Positions 7,333-10,605 of a DNA stretch of 10,605 nucleotides are shown piece after piece. The DNA comes from CAKZML01 sp041571575. GTDB lineage: Bacteria; Pseudomonadota; Gammaproteobacteria; Steroidobacterales; BM003. A program made the translations under genes and the position numbers. Below the pieces are notes generated by a model that searched no databases, was not told the origin of the DNA, and was given only the letters and a program-made list of their open reading frames with translations. Each line of letters opens with the position of its first letter. Position 1 is the first letter of the stretch. The stretch covers positions 1-10,605 of the forward strand of contig JBFFTZ010000062.1 in assembly GCA_041571575.1 (NCBI GenBank), given 5' to 3'.

Positions 7333-8232
7333 ATGTACGCAGGCCGTTTCGCCCCCTCTCCCACTGGCCCCCTGCACTTTGGATCGCTGGTTACCGCCCT
7401 GGCGAGCTTCTTGCGCGCCCGCCAGCAAAATGGGCGCTGGCTGGTCAGGATTGAGGACATTGACCCCCCAAGACAACCTGGCGACGCAATCGAGCGCATC
7501 CTTGGCTCCTTAATTGCCCATGGCCTGGACTGGGACGGGGAACTAACCTTCCAAAGCAAGCGTAGCGCTCACTACGAGCAGGCAATTGAACAGCTCCGCC
7601 TGTCCGGACTGATTTATCCCTGCGGCTGCAGTCGCAAGCAGATCAGGGATGCCGGGGCCAAGAATGGGGACGCTGGACTCGGGCTCATCTACCCGGGAAC
7701 CTGTCGACGCTCACCGCCGTTAGAAAGCGATTCCCTGGCATTGCGAATCCGCGTGAATGATGAGGTCATTCGCTTCGATGATCTGCTCCAGGGCGCTCAG
7801 GAACAGAATCTGTCCAAGGCCTCGGGAGACTTCCTGCTCAGGCGTCGGGATGGCCTTTATAGCTATGCCCTGGCGGGCACTGTCGACGACATCCTGCAGG
7901 GAATAACAGAGATAATCAGGGGCGTGGACCTGCTGTCTGAAACCCCTCGACACATATATCTGACCCGGAAACTGGGGGTTGAAGTCCCGAGATATGGCCA
8001 TGTCGCTGTAGCCGTGAACCCCGCTGGTCAAAAATTAAGCAAACAAAATCACGCCAGGGCGCTGAAGGATCACCGGGCTGGAGAAAACCTGGTGGCCGCA
8101 CTGCGCTTCTTGAGGGTCCCAGTGGAGAATGACATGACCCGGTTACCCATCAGCGAAATTATCGACTGGGCAATTAGGAATTTCAGCCTGGATACGATGA
8201 AAGGGGTCGAATCCCAGCGTGTGAATTTCTGA
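7333..8232 (+). CDS. gluQ: Glutamyl-Q tRNA(Asp) synthetase GluQ
   Basis: GluQ (GluQ-RS, YadB) activates glutamate with ATP, without needing tRNA, and attaches it to the queuosine at position 34 of tRNA-Asp. It is a shortened glutamyl-tRNA synthetase without the anticodon-binding domain. The 299 residues match the family length. YAGRFAPSPTGPLHFGSL at the N-terminus carries the HIGH-type motif HFGS (15-18). IEDIDPPR follows at 40-47. The zinc site has Cys97, Cys99, Tyr120 and Cys124. The KMSKS-type motif is KLSKQN (234-239). An in-frame TAG lies two codons before the ATG at 7333, and the conserved protein begins at residue 2, so the start is secure. Its Shine-Dalgarno is poor: GAAG directly abuts the ATG. 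It follows dksA, the classic arrangement, and needs the queuosine for which QueF, encoded nearby, makes a precursor. Confidence 0.96.
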   Translation: MYAGRFAPSPTGPLHFGSLVTALASFLRARQQNGRWLVRIEDIDPPRQPGDAIERILGSLIAHGLDWDGELTFQSKRSAHYEQAIEQLRLSGLIYPCGCSRKQIRDAGAKNGDAGLGLIYPGTCRRSPPLESDSLALRIRVNDEVIRFDDLLQGAQEQNLSKASGDFLLRRRDGLYSYALAGTVDDILQGITEIIRGVDLLSETPRHIYLTRKLGVEVPRYGHVAVAVNPAGQKLSKQNHARALKDHRAGENLVAALRFLRVPVENDMTRLPISEIIDWAIRNFSLDTMKGVESQRVNF

Positions 8233-8233
8233 G

Positions 8234-8262
8234 TTATTAGTGCGAGGCGTTTAGTGTACAAT
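8234..8262 (+). promoter_or_regulatory. Candidate promoter of phaR
   Basis: TACAAT at 8257-8262 matches the sigma70 -10 box at five of six positions. TTATTA at 8234-8239 is a weak -35 box (three of six), with a 17-base spacer. It starts just after the gluQ stop and lies about 100 bases before the phaR start. An inverted repeat overlaps the -10 box, which would fit a repressed promoter. The weak -35 keeps confidence low. Confidence 0.35.
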
Positions 8263-8271
8263 TTTGTGCAC
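8254..8271 (+). promoter_or_regulatory. Inverted repeat overlapping the -10 box (possible operator)
   Basis: GTGTACAA (8254-8261) and TTGTGCAC (8264-8271) form an inverted repeat with seven of eight pairs matching and a 2-base centre. It covers the candidate -10 box TACAAT. A dimeric repressor bound here would block the promoter. PhaR proteins are known to repress their own gene in some bacteria, so PhaR is one possible ligand, but I cannot match this to a PhaR consensus. The identity of the binder is unknown. Confidence 0.35.
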
Positions 8272-8364
8272 TGCCACTAAGGCTCTGAAACGACTACCAC
8301 AGGCCGGAGCTTGGACGAGTTCGAAAACGGCACCCAAACAACTACTGAAATGCTGGATGTATCC

Positions 8365-8919
8365 ATGAGCAAATCACGAATCATCAAGAAGTATCCAAAT
8401 CGTCGGTTGTACGACACCGAAGAGAGTCGCTACATCACCCTCGCCGACATCAGGGGGCTGGTGATGCATAAGATAGACTTTGTGGTCATCGACAAGAAGA
8501 GCCAGGAAGACATTACTCGCAGTATTTTGCTGCAGGTAATCAGTGAGCAAGAGCAACTGGGTGACCCCATCATGAGCCGGGAATTTCTGGCCCATGTTAT
8601 CCGCTCTTATGGCGATACGATGCAATCGATGGTAGGCAGCTACCTGGAGCAAAGCTTGAAATTGTTCCTGGATCAGCAACAGCACTTGAGAGACAGGATC
8701 AAGAGCGTTGTGGGAATCGATCCCCTGGGCGTTGTAGCCGGACTGGCACAGAAAAACTATCAGCTCTGGAAAGGCGTTCAGGAAGAGTTACTGCGAACCT
8801 TTGGCGGAAGCACGAGCCAGGAAGAGCCAAAACCCGCTGCACTGAAGGCGAAACCAAAACGCAAAGCCAAACCACGCACCAAGAAGAAGGTTCGTCCCGC
8901 GGCGAAGAAAGCCAAGTAA
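8365..8919 (+). CDS. phaR: PhaR-type polyhydroxyalkanoate synthesis regulator with lysine-rich C-terminal tail
   Basis: PhaR proteins bind DNA and polyhydroxyalkanoate granules and repress phasin and synthesis genes until polymer accumulates. The 184-residue product opens with the family hallmark RIIKKYPNRRLYDTEESRYITLADIR, the N-terminal DNA-binding domain (about 4-64). The granule-associated accessory domain (about 68-107) follows, with PIMSREFLAHVIRSYG. The tail from about residue 155 is Lys, Ala, Pro and Arg rich (KAKPKRKAKPRTKKK), unlike the core and similar in style to the tail of DksA. The frame extends upstream to TTG 8311 and ATG 8350. I chose ATG 8365 because GGA lies seven bases before it and the conserved region starts at once. 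No phasin or PHA synthase gene is in the window, so the target genes are unknown. A strong terminator follows directly. Confidence 0.88.
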   Translation: MSKSRIIKKYPNRRLYDTEESRYITLADIRGLVMHKIDFVVIDKKSQEDITRSILLQVISEQEQLGDPIMSREFLAHVIRSYGDTMQSMVGSYLEQSLKLFLDQQQHLRDRIKSVVGIDPLGVVAGLAQKNYQLWKGVQEELLRTFGGSTSQEEPKPAALKAKPKRKAKPRTKKKVRPAAKKAK

Positions 8920-8925
8920 TGTGCT

Positions 8926-8952
8926 GGGGGCCTCACGGCCCCCTTTTTCTTT
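8926..8952 (+). terminator. Rho-independent terminator after phaR
   Basis: GGGGGCC (8926-8932) pairs perfectly with GGCCCCC (8937-8943) around a TCAC loop. The run TTTTTCTTT (8944-8952) follows. It begins seven bases after the phaR stop. This is a textbook intrinsic terminator and makes yheT, 24 bases further on, likely to need its own promoter or read-through. Confidence 0.93.
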
Positions 8953-8975
8953 CTGCATCAACGTATTATTCCGTA

Positions 8976-9953
8976 ATGATAATCAGCAGCAGTTTCCATC
9001 CAGCTCCCCTGTTTAAAAACCGGCACTTGCAGACCATATTGCCAAACCTGGGCTCCCGGCGGGCCTACCGCGGGGTGCTGGAACGCGAAACCCTCGAATT
9101 GCCCGACGGAGATTTCCTGCACCTGGACTGGTTGAAGCAGGACCAGCCAGACCCGGAGCAGCCACTCCTGCTCTGCTTGCACGGACTGGAAGGATCCAGC
9201 CGGTCAAATTATGCCGGAGACCTGATTGGTGAGGCGCAAAAGGCTGGATGGAACGCAGTTGTCATGCATTTCAGAGGATGTAGCGGGGAACTGAATCGAC
9301 TTCCCCGTAGCTACCATGGTGGCGACACAGCAGATCTGGCGTCTGTACTGAGCCATCTTCGACAGACAGGGCCAGCCCACAGGAAGGTTTTTGCTGCCGG
9401 CTACTCGCTGGGCGGGAATCTTTTGCTGAAGCACCTGGGGGAACAGGGAAGCTCTTCGGCCATAGACGCGGCAGCTGCAATTTCTGTTCCCTTTGATTTG
9501 TACGGGGCGGCGCTAACTGTCGACCAGGGCTTCTCCCGACGATACCAGGCTTACCTGATGAGAAAAATGTTGGGCCGGATTCGGGCAAAGAGCCACCAGG
9601 TAAAAGGACTTATCGATCTTGAGAAAGCCCTTAATAGCCAGAACTTCATCGAGTTCGATGAATATATAACCGCTCCTCTTCATGGATTCAAGGGTCACAG
9701 GGACTACTACAATCGCTGCAGCAGCATTGGATTCCTGAAAGACATCGGGGTGCCCACCCTGGTACTGCATTCCAGGGACGACCCATTCCTAAATCCGCGC
9801 TATTTGCCCACCGAAGATCAGATTTCTGATTCGGTAAGAGTGGAATACAGTGAACACGGTGGACATGTCGGTTTCATAGCACAAAAAAAACCGTGGCAAC
9901 CAATGTTGTGGTTGCCACGGCGTATTTTGCAGCATTTCGGCGAGCAGCTTTAA
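8976..9953 (+). CDS. yheT: YheT-family alpha/beta hydrolase
   Basis: This is a predicted serine hydrolase of the YheT/ABHD1-3 group; the natural substrate in bacteria is not established. The 325-residue protein starts with PLFKNRHLQTILPNL, the family's N-terminal signature (FKNxHLQTI). It then has LCLHGLEGSSRSNY (oxyanion loop, 67-79), MHFRGCSGELNRLPRSYHGGDTAD (97-120), and the nucleophile elbow GYSLGGN with Ser144. VLHSRDDPFLNP (263-274) carries the acid, Asp268 or Asp269, and GGHVGF the catalytic His297. The full triad is present, so it should be active. The frame is open back to an ATG at 8919, but that would place the terminator inside the gene. ATG 8976 gives the usual length, although no clear Shine-Dalgarno precedes it. 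The last codons contain a perfect hairpin that acts as terminator for the convergent pnp gene, whose stop is 20 bases away. Confidence 0.92.
   Translation: MIISSSFHPAPLFKNRHLQTILPNLGSRRAYRGVLERETLELPDGDFLHLDWLKQDQPDPEQPLLLCLHGLEGSSRSNYAGDLIGEAQKAGWNAVVMHFRGCSGELNRLPRSYHGGDTADLASVLSHLRQTGPAHRKVFAAGYSLGGNLLLKHLGEQGSSSAIDAAAAISVPFDLYGAALTVDQGFSRRYQAYLMRKMLGRIRAKSHQVKGLIDLEKALNSQNFIEFDEYITAPLHGFKGHRDYYNRCSSIGFLKDIGVPTLVLHSRDDPFLNPRYLPTEDQISDSVRVEYSEHGGHVGFIAQKKPWQPMLWLPRRILQHFGEQL
9883..9920 (-). terminator. Rho-independent terminator of pnp, inside the yheT coding region
   Basis: CCGTGGCAACCA (9891-9902) and TGGTTGCCACGG (9909-9920) form a perfect 12-bp stem with a 6-base loop. On the plus strand eight A's precede it (9883-9890). 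Read on the minus strand this becomes a strong hairpin followed by eight T's, the classic intrinsic terminator, 53 bases past the pnp stop. It lies wholly within the final 24 codons of yheT. On the plus strand the stem is followed only by CGTATTTTGC, so termination of yheT transcripts there should be weaker. Confidence 0.93.
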
Positions 9954-9973
9954 GCTACTCCCGGAAGCAGCCC

Positions 9974-10605
9974 TTACTCAGTTGCAGCGGGGGCTTCTTC
10001 AAGTTCCTTCATGCTCAGGCGTACGCGGCCCTGACGATCCACTTCCAGGACCTTCACGCGAACCACGTCACCCTCTTTCAGGGCATCGCTGACTTTCTCA
10101 ACCCGCTGGTGCGAGATCTGGGAAATATGTACCAGGCCATCCTTGCCAGGCAGGATCTCGACGAAGGCGCCGAAGTCCATCAGCCTCTGTACGCGGCCTT
10201 CGTAAATAGTGCCCACTTCCACTTCAGCTGTGATCAGGTCAATACGCTTGCGTGCTTCACGGCCTGAAGCGGAATCAACAGACGCAATCTTGATCGTGCC
10301 GTCATTTTCGATGTCGATGGTGGCACCGGTGGTCTCGGTGATCTCGCGGATCACGCTACCGCCCTTACCAATCACATCACGAATCTTCTCGGGGTCAATC
10401 TTGAACGTCATGATGGTCGGCGCCCAATCGGACATTTCTTCGCGAGGCGCAGCAAGAACCTTGGTCATTTCACCAAGGATATGCAGACGAGCAGCCTGGG
10501 CCTGGGCCAAAGCGTCCTGCATAATCTCTCGGGTGATGCCCTGGATCTTGATGTCCATCTGAAGCGCGGTGACACCGTCTTCTGTACCGGCAACCTTGAA
10601 GTCCA
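9974..10605 (-). CDS. pnp: Polyribonucleotide nucleotidyltransferase (PNPase), C-terminal part; N-terminus beyond the window
   Basis: PNPase degrades RNA 3'-to-5' by phosphorolysis and is a core part of the bacterial degradosome. The window holds the last 209 residues of a protein normally about 700 long. The right edge begins with DFKVAGTEDGVTALQMDIKI, the end of the second RNase PH domain. Its aspartates belong to the metal and catalytic site. The KH domain follows, with DPEKIRDVIGKGGSVIREITETTGATIDIEN including the GxxG loop as GKGG. The S1 RNA-binding domain comes next (VGTIYEGRVQRLMDFGAFVEILPGKDGLVHISQIS to VDRQGRVRLSMKE). The C-terminus is short (ELEEAPAATE) and lacks the longer Ala/Pro-rich tail of E. 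coli PNPase that binds RNase E. The frame is open through the right edge, so the internal Met at 10558 is not the start. Convergent with yheT. Confidence 0.97.
   Translation of the reverse strand, partial: DFKVAGTEDGVTALQMDIKIQGITREIMQDALAQAQAARLHILGEMTKVLAAPREEMSDWAPTIMTFKIDPEKIRDVIGKGGSVIREITETTGATIDIENDGTIKIASVDSASGREARKRIDLITAEVEVGTIYEGRVQRLMDFGAFVEILPGKDGLVHISQISHQRVEKVSDALKEGDVVRVKVLEVDRQGRVRLSMKELEEAPAATE

Noticed and set aside
8201..8220. GGGGTCGAATCCC near the end of gluQ looks like a tRNA T-arm.
   Set aside because: It lacks one of the two T's of the T-loop, no acceptor, D or anticodon arm is nearby, and the stretch is coding for GluQ.
8311..8364. PhaR start at TTG 8311 or ATG 8350.
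   Set aside because: GGAG before the TTG is only one base away and nothing precedes ATG 8350. Only ATG 8365 has a spaced GGA, and it directly precedes the conserved domain.
8919..8975. YheT start at ATG 8919, overlapping the phaR stop.
   Set aside because: It would translate through the terminator hairpin, and the extra 19 residues do not resemble the family. ATG 8976 gives the usual length.
1..10605. Mobile element, CRISPR array, toxin-antitoxin, phage or defence island.
   Set aside because: All genes are conserved housekeeping or regulatory genes in tight order. No transposase, integrase, terminal inverted repeats or spacer arrays are visible.

Overview
The window reads as ordinary chromosomal DNA of a non-enteric gammaproteobacterium. 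The evidence is the smc-zipA-ligA cluster (ZipA is a gammaproteobacterial division protein), the dksA-gluQ pair, a PhaR-type polyhydroxyalkanoate regulator, a YheT-type hydrolase and a proteobacterial pnp. Having SMC rather than MukB, and a short QueF rather than the long two-lobed enteric form, argues against Enterobacterales. I cannot name the genus. No insertion sequence, phage gene, CRISPR array, rRNA or tRNA is visible, and no gap between genes is longer than about 135 bases.

Layout. The left half, on the minus strand, runs smc (chromosome condensation), zipA (divisome anchor), ligA (NAD-dependent DNA ligase, cut by the left edge), with gaps of 8 and 27 bases that suggest one transcript. 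A 105-base intergenic region separates smc from the divergent plus-strand genes: queF (queuosine pathway), dksA (RNA polymerase-binding regulator), gluQ (tRNA-Asp glutamyl-queuosine synthetase), phaR and yheT. At the right edge pnp lies on the minus strand, convergent with yheT and cut by the edge.

How the genes relate. QueF and GluQ act in one pathway: QueF makes preQ1, a queuosine precursor, and GluQ later glutamylates queuosine in tRNA-Asp. They flank dksA. The left cluster covers chromosome organisation, division and DNA joining.

The points most worth a second look are these. DksA carries an extra N-terminal tail of about 113 residues with a nearly perfect 45-bp (15-residue) Lys/Ala repeat like histone H1, on a core that has lost three of the four zinc cysteines. 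PhaR ends in a similar lysine-rich tail. A strong rho-independent terminator for pnp is written inside the last codons of the convergent yheT gene. A U-less hairpin lies between dksA and gluQ, and an inverted repeat overlaps the likely phaR promoter. I did not find a clearly new multi-gene system.
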